Source of the DNA: Eledone cirrhosa
Lineage: Eukaryota; Mollusca; Cephalopoda; Octopoda; Eledonidae
Reading direction: 5' to 3'
Assembly: GCA_964016885.1 (NCBI GenBank)
Contig: OZ024740.1
Span: 199,044,082-199,108,081, forward strand
DNA length: 64,000 nt
A program made the position numbers and the translations under genes. Position 1 is the first letter of the stretch. Each line of letters opens with the position of its first letter. Below, one piece after another: positions 44,961 to 56,217 of the stretch. The notes beneath the pieces were generated by a model. That model did no database searches. It was given only the letters and a program-made list of their open reading frames with translations, and was not told the origin of the DNA.

Positions 44961-45290
44961 TTTTTAGTCCCATAAAACCGGCTGCTATTTTTAGCGGCAC
45001 GAGTATGCGACGAGCTAGGCGGTGTGACACATATGCGTTCAACAACACATTTCTTTCAGTGTTCTTAAGTATTTTGAAGTGAAACTTACCAATTCCTGGA
45101 TAACTGCGAAACAAATTTAAAATTTGTCCGGCTATTGTCAATAGAGGTTTGTTTTTATTGATTTATTATTTTAAATTGAGACAGGCAAACCGTATTATTT
45201 TAATTAGTATTTTTCAATCTAGCTAACTTGGTCATTTGAAATGCGAAGACATGTATACTTGTATCAGTGTTTATCCCTATCATATATTCA
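44961..45290. other. Unassigned
   Basis: An 81-codon minus-strand frame ends here (FRSYPGIGKFHFKILKNTER) with no known family. No other feature was recognised. Confidence 0.4.
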
Positions 45291-45294
45291 TTTG

Positions 45295-45487
45295 TATATA
45301 TATATATATATATATCTATGTATATATACATATATGTATCTATGTATATATATATATATGTATCTATGTATATATATATAATATATATATATATGTATAT
45401 ATGTATATATATAATATATTTATATATGTATCTATGAGTATATATATATATATGTATATATTAAAAAAATATATATATGTATCTATG

Positions 45488-45540
<53 letters not shown>

Positions 45541-45575
45541 TTATATATAAAAAAAATATATATATGTATCTATAT
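45295..45575. repeat. Compound (ta)n with tgtatctatg interruptions
   Basis: TA-rich microsatellite with regularly spaced tatgtatctatg blocks. Confidence 0.95.
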
Positions 45576-45995
45576 ATATCTGTTAGACACGCATGACTAC
45601 CAACCGAGTGTTTTACGTCTGCGTGTCTGACATATATGCGTAGCTTGTGAATAAAACATTCAAGGGGTGTCGCTGGCCGTGGTGATTGCTGCCAAACACA
45701 TTTTATAATGTATCGTCTTATTGGCTAATTTCATAGTGGTATTGGCTAATAATTGGCTAATAATTGTTGCTCAAAAGCATCCGCCATTTTGTTTGCTCGT
45801 TTAATTATCGTTTCGCTTTCGAATCTTCCTCCTGTGTTTCATCGTTTATCATTAAAATATTTTCCCTATCCTTGACTTTCTTAACATTTTGAATGTTATA
45901 TGCTCTGCTACATGAACCGCTAACAGGTGTTTGCTCCTAAGAACAGTGGATGGTAAAGTGCATCGAGCTTCCCCATCTCACCAATGGAAATTTTT
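45576..45995. other. Unassigned; small hairpin at the left edge
   Basis: gttagacacgcatgac (45582) and gtctgcgtgtctgac (45617) can pair. No gene was recognised in the remainder. Confidence 0.5.
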
Positions 45996-45996
45996 A

Positions 45997-46187
45997 TTTC
46001 TACTTTTTGCACAGGCCAGCAATTATTCCAGTGTATTACTGGTGCTTTATTTTATCAACTCCATAAGGATGAAATGCAAAGTTAACCTCGGCGGGCTTTG
46101 AAATCTGACCGTAAAAGGCCATAACGATATGCTGCAAAGCATGACCTCCGACCGTCTACATATACTGCCTATCCATCACTGGTATAT
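45997..46187 (-). repeat. Full-length tRNA-derived SINE (OK-like), minus strand
   Basis: tgcacaggccagcaattatt, gcgggctttgaaatctgacc (complement of a weakened B box) and ctacatatactgcctatcca (complement of the head) occur in order. Confidence 0.85.
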
Positions 46188-46204
46188 ATTATACATACAT
46201 ACAA

Positions 46205-46221
46205 ACATATACACCCCCCCC

Positions 46222-46286
<65 letters not shown>
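46205..46286. repeat. (ta)n microsatellite
   Basis: About 30 ta units. Confidence 0.95.
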
Positions 46287-46289
<3 letters not shown>

Positions 46290-46290
<1 letters not shown>

Positions 46291-46829
46291 TATTTTAATA
46301 TGTCATTTTAATCAAAGGGTTCCCGGGGGCACAAAACCCCGCTGAAAATTCTCTCCCTTCGATTTTTCTGGAATTTAAACCATAGGTAAATGGCAAGATA
46401 TGATGCCCTTTCACAACATTCCAGCAAATTTCAATAATAGTAAGACACCCTAATGGGGGTTAAACACGCTATTAGGCTTTCCCGGAGGCACAAACCCCCG
46501 CTGAAGATATTTTCCCTTCGATTTATATGAAATTTAAACCATAGGTAAATGACAGGATATGATGCCTAATCACAAAAGATTTGAATTGATATTTTTAAAA
46601 CAATTATTTACAAGAAACGAAATAAGAATAAGATATAATGTCATTTTGATTTAATATATTACAAAAAATAATGTTTTCCAATGTTTCATGCATTACATTT
46701 TACATTGAGTAATATTGAAATGCAGAATTTTTCTACATAAATTATATCACTGATTAAAAATCAATCATCATTTTCTTACAAAAAAAGAATGTGTTAACCG
46801 CAGCAAGGCGTGGGTAATTCGGCTAGTAT
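46290..46829 (+). mobile_element. Nonautonomous Helitron-like element
   Basis: The 3' end reads gcaaggcgtgggtaattcgg then ctagt (ctag at 46823-46826). It matches in form the complementary end at 26100 and fits a CTRR terminus followed by T. The left part has two direct copies about 160 bp apart of a piece around gaatttaaaccataggtaaa (46371 and 46529) with ccgctgaa-type leaders. No protein is encoded. Confidence 0.5.
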
Positions 46830-47100
46830 ATTAGTCTACGACTTCATATAACATGAACGTGGTTTTGTCTTTGCGTGTAATTGTTTTCACCTCTCCAAAT
46901 AATAACGTTTTCACTTTCGTTCTTTGCCAGGGAACGTTTCACGAACCAAAGTATCGTCTTCCTGTCTTCCTTCGGCTGCAACCTTTTTCGAAATATTTAC
47001 TTCTGCGTTCACAGATTGATTTTTTTAGTTTCAGGAAATCCCGTTAAGTGTGAAAGCAGCGATTCTTTGCTTAACCTTTAATCTATTATTTTAATAAATA
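46830..47100. other. Unassigned spacer
   Basis: Two overlapping short frames with no motif. No feature was recognised. Confidence 0.45.
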
Positions 47101-47190
47101 AATATATATATATATATATATATAAGTATGTATTTGTGTGTGTATATGTGTATATGTATGTATTTGTGTGTGTATGTGATATGTGTTTGT
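47101..47190. repeat. (ta)n and (tg)n microsatellite
   Basis: ta units followed by tgtgtgtatg-type repeats. Confidence 0.9.
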
Positions 47191-47309
47191 GAGTCAGGCA
47201 AATGCGTAACTGCTGTTCCAAGACATTCGCCGTTCTAAGCACTCGAACCGGTTACAATGGTTCTGTAGAGTGTACAGTATAAATAATGTTAAGTAGTATC
47301 GAAATCAAT

Positions 47310-47567
47310 GTCAATGTTGCACAATACATACACTCTATATTGGCATATTACATTCGTGTCAATATCGATCAGATATGCGAGGTCGATGTACAAAACAAAT
47401 CCAAACTGTGCTTGAATGTGTTTTTGCATATTTTATCTCGCATATCTGATGAGATATTGAGGCAGCGTCTGTCCCGAATTATTATGATTGAACACCGAGC
47501 TGATCGATATTGAAACGATTGTAACATGCCAATACAGTTTATATCTATGGTACAACATTGTCATCGA
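47310..47567. repeat. Fold-back repeat, about 260 bp
   Basis: tattggcatattacattcgt and gtcaatatcgatcag on the left pair with ctgatcgatattg and gattgtaacatgccaata on the right. Inside, atatgcgag pairs with ctcgcatat. A single ctgatga at 47449 lacks a following GAAA. Confidence 0.75.
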
Positions 47568-47579
47568 TCATGATTACAT

Positions 47580-47627
47580 TTATATATATATACATACACA
47601 AACACACATATATATGTATATATTCTA

Positions 47628-47660
<33 letters not shown>

Positions 47661-47703
47661 TTTATTTATATGTATATATATATATAGACATATATATAGA
47701 GAC

Positions 47704-47768
<65 letters not shown>

Positions 47769-47775
47769 TAAATGT
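47580..47775. repeat. (ta)n microsatellite
   Basis: Long ta runs with tatgtata and tatagaca interruptions. Confidence 0.95.
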
Positions 47776-48295
47776 ATGTATATATTAAATTAAAATACAT
47801 GGAAACCAATGTTTATTGAATGTACACATGTTTATGAAAGCGTTTGCGTTTTTATTATAGTATACGGATTTTTTTTCTCACTGTACATAACTCTACCGCA
47901 GTGTATCCATTCATTCCTGTACATATTTTAATTGGATTGATAGCTTATCTTAAATACTCCCATGATGTTTGGAATAAACGTGTTACGTTGAATTGCGTGT
48001 ATATCTGCATTTACAAGCTTTTTTTGGCAAAATAAAAATGAATATAGTGTTTGCAGTTTTATTATAGGATGCATACTACCATTCAATTGTCATTCAATAA
48101 CATTCTAATGAAAAAAATAAGATGAAATACATTGGGAAATTTCTCATAAAAATACATCCATCTATATCCAGGGATAAACATATATGAAAGTCACACAAAA
48201 ATGCTATTACTCATAAATAAAAGCAGAAAGATGAGCAATCATATATAAAAATAAACACACCTACATCGGCACACAAGTGCCTATGTTTATATATG

Positions 48296-48299
<4 letters not shown>
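47776..48299. other. Unassigned AT-rich DNA
   Basis: No feature was recognised on either strand. Confidence 0.5.
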
Positions 48300-48348
<49 letters not shown>

Positions 48349-48373
48349 AACAAAAGATGGTTAAAAGAGTTCC

Positions 48374-48447
48374 ATGTATTTTATTATGCGCGTTTCAAAA
48401 ACAAATATCATCATGCAATAATATTTGTGTTTTCATCAGATAAAACA
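48374..48447 (-). ncRNA. Hammerhead ribozyme, family A, left tip
   Basis: Read on the minus strand: CUGAUGA (48439-48433), a long stem II and GAAA (48396-48393). Stem III is CGCGC-type, with one mismatch (C opposite A) where the intact copies have U-A. Stem I pairs (UUUUAU/AUAAAA). Confidence 0.75.
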
Positions 48448-49330
48448 GGAAGACATGATATGAAGGTTAAAAAACACTTGTGGATAGTTCAGTTTTAAAT
48501 CAACATATGAGAAGTAGTTTTAGATTGATGTGTGATATTGGGAAAAATATTTTATTTAGAGGGGGGGGGGAGATGAAAAAGAGGAGGAGATGAGAGTAAA
48601 AAGTGGAGAGGGAGGAGTATAATGAGGAAGGATGAGATAGGAGGAGAGATGGGTGATAGAGAGAGAGAGATAGCTTTTATAACTGAGAAAGATATATTGT
48701 TTTACATAGAGAGGTTGAAAACCGTTGGAAGATAATGTATAAATTAAAAGAATTTGAAAATTAACGAAGAGAAAAATAATGTAAAGTTAAGGTTTGTATA
48801 TTGATGAGTTTGATAATATGTGCGATGAAAAAGAAAATGTTAATATGTATTGAGAATAATATTTAAGGGTTTAATAATATGTGCGATGTTAAGAAAATGT
48901 TGATATGTATTATTAAAAGGAACAACAGGTTATTTAAGTAAGGAAATATTGAGATGAGCATGAATGAGTTAGATGAAAGGCAGAAAAGATAATGAATTGA
49001 GGATGAATAATCTAACGTCAAAAAAATGTATATGTTTACGAAGGATTTTTACAAGGTGATATAGAGTAAGAATGTATTGTATTATGTAATAATTGATTCT
49101 ATGTCAGGCAAGAGTGAGAAAAGGTACAGATTAGGGGTTAGACATTAAAAGAAGAAGAGAAGAAAGGGAAGTGATAAATAGGAGCGATGTAGAATGAGTA
49201 ACAAGTATTATAGAATGTATAATAAGCTTTGAAATAAGGTAGAAAGATGGGTATATTTTTAAAAGAAGTGTATATATATATATATATGTGCCTTTGAGAA
49301 AAAGATTCTAAATTGATAAAGAATTGAATA

Positions 49331-51300
49331 TTAGCTGTTTACTTTGTGAAATGTTTTATGGAATTCATGCAAGCAGATAGAAAACAAGTCAGTGCGTCTA
49401 TTTATTATAGAATCTAAATTAGAAATAATGGTAAATTTTTCATTTAGACAGAGATTGCAAATTTTGGATAGAGAACTGTTCAAGTTGTTCAAGTATGGAG
49501 ACGCAGAAGAAACGTTCTTCCAAAAGATGCTATATTTAATATTTTTGTCTTTCAAGGACCATATGAGTTCTGAGAGAGCCGTGTTGGTTCGTTTAAGTTT
49601 GTATTTAAAAGACGAATGATGGTTATAAAGACGAACTTTAAAAGAGATGGAAGTGGAGCCAAAATAGGTGAAGGAATTGGTGTCAGTTATAACTTTACAT
49701 TCGTAAATTAAGTTGTTATCAAGACAATGGTTGTTGAGAGGACATTTATTTTTAATAGGGCAATTGCAATTGCGATTAGAGAGATTATTAATGAGTGACC
49801 TAGTGTTATCTATAGAAGGAATTGGATTGGAGAAGTTATTTGCGATAGGAATAATAGTTTCTTGATTTAGAATGGGATTAAGAACATTTAGCGAAGTTGT
49901 GTTTGACGTTGTATTTGGGTTTGTAGAAATTAGCCTAGGGTTTACAATGACGTCGGGAGTACTATTATTATGATATTCAGTGTTGGAAGGAAGAGATTTA
50001 GTATTTAGTATTTTATTGTTGTGTTTAGAGATAATGTTGGAAATGTTGGAGGATGTAGAATAGGAACATTTTATAGTGTGTTTGTTAAATATTTTACTAT
50101 AGATATGTGAGTGAGGGAAGCATTTATTTAAGGCGCTAAAGAATAATTTAGGAATATTGTTATTAATAGAGATGGAGAAAGGAGCATTATACCAGATTAT
50201 GTTTTTGTATCTAGGTCTTTTATTAAAGTTATTGGAATGATCAGGATTAATTATTCTACTGTAATTTCTTCTAGAATTTGTTTCTTTACTATATTTGATT
50301 TTATCAGGATAGCCGGCTTTAGAAAGCGCGTTATTATAGTAATTGGCGTTAGCATCAAAGATGTTTTTATTAGAAGATAGGTTAGATATTCTTTTTCCAA
50401 TATTACTAACTATAGCATTCTTGATATTAGTAGGATGGTTAGATTTAAAGTTAACATAATTTAGGTTCTCATTGTTTTTATGGTAAGGGTAATATAGGCC
50501 AGTGTCAAGATTAAGAGATACATCCAAGAAATTAGCTAGTTTGATGCTGTTATCAAATTCAATTTTTAGGTTATGTTGGTTAAATAGATTACGTATATTG
50601 TTCTTCATAATATTAAGGTTAACTATGTTGCAATTTAAGATAGTAAAGAGTCCATCGTCACGATAAATTCCACCGCGAAATTGATGAATTTTCCGACTCA
50701 AAGAGTTCAAAATAAAGATACCAATTAAATCTGTCAATTGGGATGAATCGGATGCTCCCATTGTGATGTCGAAGTTGTTAGAGGTATCGGCTCTGGTCCA
50801 ATATTCGTTGTTGAACTCTAGGATGGTTTATATGCGGTGAGAATGATGTGAAGTTCATCTGTGGTGATGTCAGAATATTTAAGTGCGAAAGATAGAGCAT
50901 TATTGAGAAGTGAAGGCGAAATAGAAGAATATTAGCTGGCAATATCAAATTGAACACATTTTAGTTTGTTTTTATTATTCAATTTGTTGAACCAGCTAAT
51001 CACTTCAGAAGTACCAAACCATAAATTTAGGTTCAAAGAAGAGCAATTAGAACGAACCTGTGGGATAATTCTATTCAAGATGGCTTTACTAACAACCCCC
51101 AGATCTGATTTAGAGGGGCGATTAATCTAACAGGTAGTTCAGTGCGAAAATTGTTTTTGTAATCCTTGAGATTTATCCTCGGAGTTCTTGGGAGGAATGG
51201 TTCTGTCTTTTTTTCAATGCCAAGTTTTGACATAATCTCAGAGGCTTCAAAGTTTATGTATTCTAAATTTTCATGGTTGGTTTTACGATATTTTTTTCCT
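49331..51300 (-). pseudogene. PLE-A reverse transcriptase + GIY-YIG endonuclease, left arm
   Basis: This encodes the same protein as the right arm. A 476-residue frame (50761-49331) is fully open. It opens with RT motif B (MGASDSSQLTDLIGIFILNS) and the catalytic motif C, YRDDGLF, then has a thumb with NFLDVSLNLDTGLYYPYHKN and NLSSNKNIFDANANYYNNAL, and a Ser/Asn-rich linker. Next comes a cysteine cluster CNCPIKNKCPLNNHCLD, then GIY-YIG (FTYFGSTSISFKVRLYNH) and a C-terminal CNLCLNEKF. Upstream the coding continues to about 51300, but motif A is cut by a stop (FDIAS then TAA where the right arm has TAC), and one A is missing near 50825. So this copy has an intact endonuclease but a dead polymerase palm. 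The N-terminus reaches slightly further 5' than in the right arm. Confidence 0.9.
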
Positions 51301-51323
51301 AAGTTCCTAAAGGAACTTAGGCA

Positions 51324-53224
51324 TTGAAAGCATCAAAACTTGGCATTGAAAAAAAGACAGAACCATTCCTCCCAAGAACTCCGAGGATAAATCTCAAGGA
51401 TCACAAAAACAATTTTCGCACTGAACTACCTGTTAGATTAATCGCCCCCTCTAAATCAGATCTGGGGGTTGTTAGTAAAGCCATCTTGGATAGAATTATC
51501 CCACAGGTTCGTTCTAATTGCTCTTCTTTGAACCTAAATTTATGGTTTGGTACTTCTGAAGTGATTAGCTGGTTCAACAAATTGAATAATAAAAACAAAC
51601 TAAAATTTGTTCAATTTGATATTGCCAGCTACTATTCTTCTATTTCGCCTTCACTTCTCAATAATGCTCTATCTTCCGCACTTAAATATTCTGACATCAC
51701 CACAGATGAACTTCACATCATTCTCACCGCACGTAAAACCATCCTAGAGTTCAACAACGAATATTGGACCAGAGCCGATACCTCTAACAACTTCGACATC
51801 ACAATGGGAGCATCCGATTCATCCCAATTGACAGATTTAATTGGTATCTTTATTTTGAACTCTTTGAGTTGTAAAATTCCTCAACTTCGCGGTGGAATTT
51901 ATCGTGACGATGGACTCTTTACTATCTTAAATTGCAACATAGTTAACCTTAATATTATTAAGAACAACATACGTAATCTCTTTAACCAACATAACCTAAA
52001 ATTGAATTTGATAACAGCATCAAACTAGCTAATTTCTTGGATGTATCTCTTAATCTTGACACTGGCCTATATTACCCTTACCATAAAAACAATGAGAACC
52101 TAAATTATGTTAACTTTAAATCTAACCATCCTACTAATATCAAGAATGCTATAGTTAGTAATATTGGAAAAAGAATATCTAACCTGTCTTCTAATAAAAA
52201 CATCTTTGATGCTAACGCCAATTACTATAATAACGCGCTTTCTAAAGCCGGCTATCCTGATAAAATCAAATATAGTAAAGAAACAAATTCTAGAAGAAAT
52301 TACAGTAGAATAATTAATCCTGATCATTCCAATAACTTTAATAAAAGACCTAGATACAAAAACATAATCTGGTATAATGCTCCTTTCTCCATCTCTATTA
52401 ATAACAATATTCCTAAATTATTCTTTAGCGCCTTAAATAAATGCTTCCCTCACTCACATATCTATAGTAAAATATTTAACAAACACACTATAAAATGTTC
52501 CTATTCTACATCCTCCAACATTTCCAACATTATTTCTAAACACAACAATAAAATACTAAATACTAAATCTCTTCCTTCCAACACTGAATATCATAATAAT
52601 AGTACTCCCGACGTCATTGTAAACCCTAGGCTAATTTCTACAAACCCAAATACAACGTCAAACACAACTTCGCTAAATGTTCTTAATCCCATTCTAAATC
52701 AAGAAACTATTATTCCTATCGCAAATAACTTCTCCAATCCAATTCCTTCTATAGATAACACTAGGTCACTCATTAATAATCTCTCTAATCGCAATTGCAA
52801 TTGCCCTATTAAAAATAAATGTCCTCTCAACAACCATTGTCTTGATAAAAACTTAATTTACGAATGTAAAGTTATAACTGACACCAATTCCTTCAACTAT
52901 TTTGGTTCCACTTCCATCTCTTTTAAAGCTCGTCTTTATAACCATCATTCGTCTTTTAAATACAAACTTAAAAGAACCAACACGGCTCTTTCAGAACTCA
53001 TATGGTCCTTGAAAGACAAAAATATTAAATATAGCATCTTTTGGAAGAACGTTTCTTCTGCGTCTTCATTATTGAACAGTTCTCTATCCAAACTTTGCAA
53101 TCTCTGTCTAAATGAAAAATTTACCATTATTACTAATTTAGATTCTATAATAAATAGACGCACTGACTTGTTTTCTATCTGCTTGCATAAATTCCATAAA
53201 ACATTTCACAAAGTATACAGCTAA
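51324..53224 (+). pseudogene. PLE-A reverse transcriptase + GIY-YIG endonuclease, right arm (one frameshift)
   Basis: Two frames, 51324-52028 and 52037-53224, are one protein split by the loss of a single A near 52005 (aaaattgaat versus aaaaattgaat in the left arm). The first frame has the fingers (RLIAPSKSDLGVVSKAILDR), motif A FDIASYYSSIS with its catalytic Asp, motif B MGASDSSQLTDLIG and motif C YRDDG. The second has the thumb, the linker, the cluster CNCPIKNKCPLNNHCLDKNL, GIY-YIG (FNYFGSTSISFKARLYNHHS) and the terminal CNLCLNEKF...FHKVYS. RT followed by a C-terminal GIY-YIG is the classic endonuclease-bearing Penelope layout. The element is 5'-truncated, since about 200 N-terminal residues expected of a full PLE are absent. 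All catalytic RT residues are present in this arm, and the endonuclease is open in both. Confidence 0.9.
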
Positions 53225-54119
53225 TATTCAATTCTTTATCAATTTAGAATCTTTTTCTCAAATGCACACGTATATATATATATACACTTCTTTTAAAAAT
53301 ATACCCATTTTTCTACCTTATTTCAAATGTTATTATACATTCTATAATACTTGTTACTCATTCTACATCGCTCCTATTTATCACTTCCCTTTTCTTCTCT
53401 TCTTCTTTTAATGTCTAACCCCTAATCTGTACATTTTCTCACTCTTGCCTAATTATTCAATCAATTATTACATAATACATTACATTCTTACTCTATATCA
53501 CCTTGTAAAAATCCTTCGTAAACATATATATTTTTTTGACGTTAGATTATTCATCCTCAATTCATTATTCTTTTCTCCCTTTCATCTAAATCATTCATGC
53601 TCATCTCACAATATTTCCTTACTTAAATAATCTGTATTTTCTTTTAATAATACATATCAACATTTTCTTAACATCGCACATATTATTAAACCCTTAAATA
53701 TTATTCTCAATACATATTAACATTTTCTTTTTCATCGCACATATTATCAAACCCCTCAATATACAAACCTTAACTTTACATTATTTTTCTCTTCGTTAAT
53801 TTTCAAATTCTTTTAATTTATACATTATCTTCCAACGGTTTTCAACCTCTCTATGTAAAACAATATATCTTTCTCAGTTATAAAAGCTATCTCTCTCTCT
53901 CTATCACCCATCTCTCCTCCTATCTCATCCTTCCTCATTATACTCCTCCTTCTCCACTTTTTACTCTCATCTCCTCCTCTTTTTTATCCTTTCCAACCCC
54001 CCTCCTCTAAATAAAATATTTTTCCCAATATCACACATCAATCTAAAACTACTTCTCATATGTTGATTTAAAACTGAACTATCTACAAGTGTTTTTTAAC
54101 CTTCATATCATGTCTTCCT
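53225..54119 (+). other. PLE-A 3' untranslated region with polypyrimidine tract
   Basis: AT-rich, with a pyrimidine-rich block at about 53885-54005 (ctctctctctctatcaccca). The block is present at the same relative place in every PLE-A copy: 22540-22660 and 48550-48670 (as purines), 25210-25345, and 32660-32790. Confidence 0.75.
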
Positions 54120-54190
54120 GTTTTATCTGATGAAAACACAAATATTATTGTATGATGATATTTGTTTTTGAAATGCGCATAATAAAATAT
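54118..54190 (+). ncRNA. Hammerhead ribozyme, family A, intact, right tip
   Basis: CUGAUGA is at 54127-54133. Stem II has about 12 pairs with one mismatch, and GAAA lies at 54170-54173. Stem III AU/AU closes GCGC, and AUA ends at 54181. Stem I is seven pairs (54120-54126 with 54182-54188, one G-U). Core and helices are complete. Confidence 0.88.
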
Positions 54191-54315
54191 ATGGAACTCT
54201 TTTAACCATCTTTTGTTCTTATATATTATGTATACTCCAGTCCTACAAACTGTAGAGTGCTTCTTATCCGATATCTGCATTGCTTTATTGTACTACAATA
54301 AAACTCACCTCCTAC

Positions 54316-54770
54316 ATATATATATATATATATACACACATATTTGATTAATTGATTGTCTAAGGTGTAGGTACCGGGAAGAACACCGATCAGAGATGTC
54401 AGAGGTGTAATGCAGAGTGGGTGTATTTATTTCGCTAGCTACATTTTCTGGGTAACTAGCCGAAACCAATCGAGCTCGAGGTTGATCCGCTAATTTCTTT
54501 TATATATATATAATGTCATTTTGTTAATTGTAATTTTATGACATATGTAATGAAAGACCGATTATTTTCAAAACGCCTGTACAACGTAGTAGAAAAACAG
54601 AAAGCAGATGTCGAAAAATAAAATTGAACAATGTAATATTTTGCCCAGTGTATTTCAAGATATTTCCAATATTTTGGCAGTGAGGCCACCCATGTAATCA
54701 TTTTATATAAACGATTTATATATATTTATATATGTTTTCTTATACACCCCTAGAATATATATATATATAT
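54316..54770. other. Unassigned spacer with short (ta)n runs
   Basis: No feature was recognised. Short TA runs lie at about 54317-54335, 54500 and 54755. Confidence 0.5.
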
Positions 54771-54773
54771 AAA

Positions 54774-55570
54774 ATTGGTGAAATATATTTCTTATTTAAA
54801 GAAATATATACAAAGGAGATTAATCATTTTAATCATTTGAAGTTCTAGTTAAACTTTAATTAGTTACCTACCTAGCTATGTGTGCTTACACACTTTACAA
54901 ATTATTACCTGAGATTGTTTCATGTGTTTATTTTATATATATATATGTGTCAATCTATTTCTAGTTGATATAAAATACTCGGAACTATTCTTTGAGCCTA
55001 TTCTGCAGTGAATATGGCGCATGTCTCTCAGATATGACAACCATACCTTAATTTGATTGTAGAGCTAATTCAGTTGAATGGACTCGGCTGCTATTTCTAG
55101 CTATCGATAATCCTATTCACACCACTGGGATGACGCGATGCGACGTCTGTATATTTTATAAAATGCAACACGAGGTTCGAGTCATTCACAGATTTGCATT
55201 TGCTGTGTAAACACAGAAGGTTGGATCTTCTCCTTTGCTGACCATCCAAGATTTAACTGCTGTGATTTACGGATTAATTGGTGAAATATATTTCTTATTT
55301 AAAGAAATATATACAGAGGAGATTAATCATTTTAAAAGGTATCTACATTTGAAGTTCTAGTTAAACTTTAATTAGTTACCTAGCTATGTGTGCTTACACA
55401 CTTTACAAACTATTCCTGTGATTGTTTCATATGTTTAGTTTATATATATATAAATGTGTCAATATATTTCTAGTTGATATAAAATGGTCGGAACTATTCT
55501 TTGAGCTTATTCTGCAGTGAATATGGCGCATATCTCTCAGACATGACAACCTTACCTTAATTTAATTTTG
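54774..55570 (+). repeat. Two tandem copies of an about 504-bp repeat
   Basis: ttggtgaaatatatttctta at 54775 recurs at 55279, and gaatatggcgcat at 55010 recurs at 55518. Copy two carries a small insertion (aaaggtatctac) and copy one a duplicated acctacct. The second copy stops after about 290 bp. Confidence 0.88.
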
Positions 55571-55589
55571 GATATATTCATATACATAT

Positions 55590-55619
55590 AAATACACACA
55601 GACACACACACACACACAC

Positions 55620-55662
<43 letters not shown>
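55590..55662. repeat. (ca)n then (ta)n
   Basis: Microsatellite directly before the PLE-E end. Confidence 0.95.
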
Positions 55663-55663
<1 letters not shown>

Positions 55664-55794
55664 CTACTTTGGGAGGGTCATGTTGCCAATAAGAAACACA
55701 CGCACCAGAGGCTATCACTTCAATTTACTATAATAAATTTATAAATTTATAAATTTCGGTTGGTTGGTTGGTTCCACAACCAGATGATTGTTTA

Positions 55795-55846
55795 TATATT
55801 GTCAAAGTTGTTTCGTTACACATTCTGTGACTTCTTCAGTGAGTGG
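55795..55846 (-). ncRNA. Hammerhead-like motif, family E
   Basis: On the minus strand CUGAAGA (55839-55833) is followed by GUCACA-gaa-UGUGUAAC (partly paired) and GAAA (55814-55811). Stem I pairs UCA with UGA. Stem III is at most one or two pairs. Confidence 0.5.
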
Positions 55847-56079
55847 GGATTCTTTTCTTTTCTGCTTAGTTTGCGCATGTGTTACATCCGGGTGTCTGTG
55901 TGTGTCTATATTTGTTTATTTATTTGTTTATCTACATGTTACTGGTTGGTTGTTTGTTCTATGTGCGTGTGTGTTTTCATTTTGTCCTTTATCGTAAGTT
56001 GTGATGTTGCTGTTCCATTCATGTTTTCTAATTAATTTTGGTTGGAGTTCATTTATATTTATTGCCTCTGTGATATATA

Positions 56080-56091
56080 TATACATACATA

Positions 56092-56124
<33 letters not shown>

Positions 56125-56136
56125 GTATATATATTT

Positions 56137-56194
<58 letters not shown>

Positions 56195-56216
56195 CATATA
56201 TATATATATATTACAT
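56080..56216. repeat. (ta)n microsatellite
   Basis: ta runs with occasional c or g interruptions. Confidence 0.95.
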
Positions 56217-56217
56217 A

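Larger units (their letters stand above)
48300..54315. mobile_element. PLE family A, giant inverted pair (about 5.9-kb palindrome)
   Basis: Two long copies of one Penelope-like element meet head to head: left arm 48346-51309 on the minus strand, right arm 51310-54222 on the plus strand. The arms are near-identical over 2.9 kb, with scattered substitutions and one-base indels. The junction is a perfect short palindrome, cctaagttcct / aggaacttagg at 51298-51321. Each arm carries RT and GIY-YIG coding sequence, the polypyrimidine 3' tract and a terminal hammerhead. The left tip abuts (ta)n (48300-48345). The right tip continues for about 95 bases, matching those after the right arm at 25557-25650, before (ta)n. 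The low divergence marks it as the youngest PLE here. Confidence 0.92.

Noticed and set aside
47445..47500. Hammerhead at ctgatgagatattg
   Set aside because: No GAAA follows a closable stem II.
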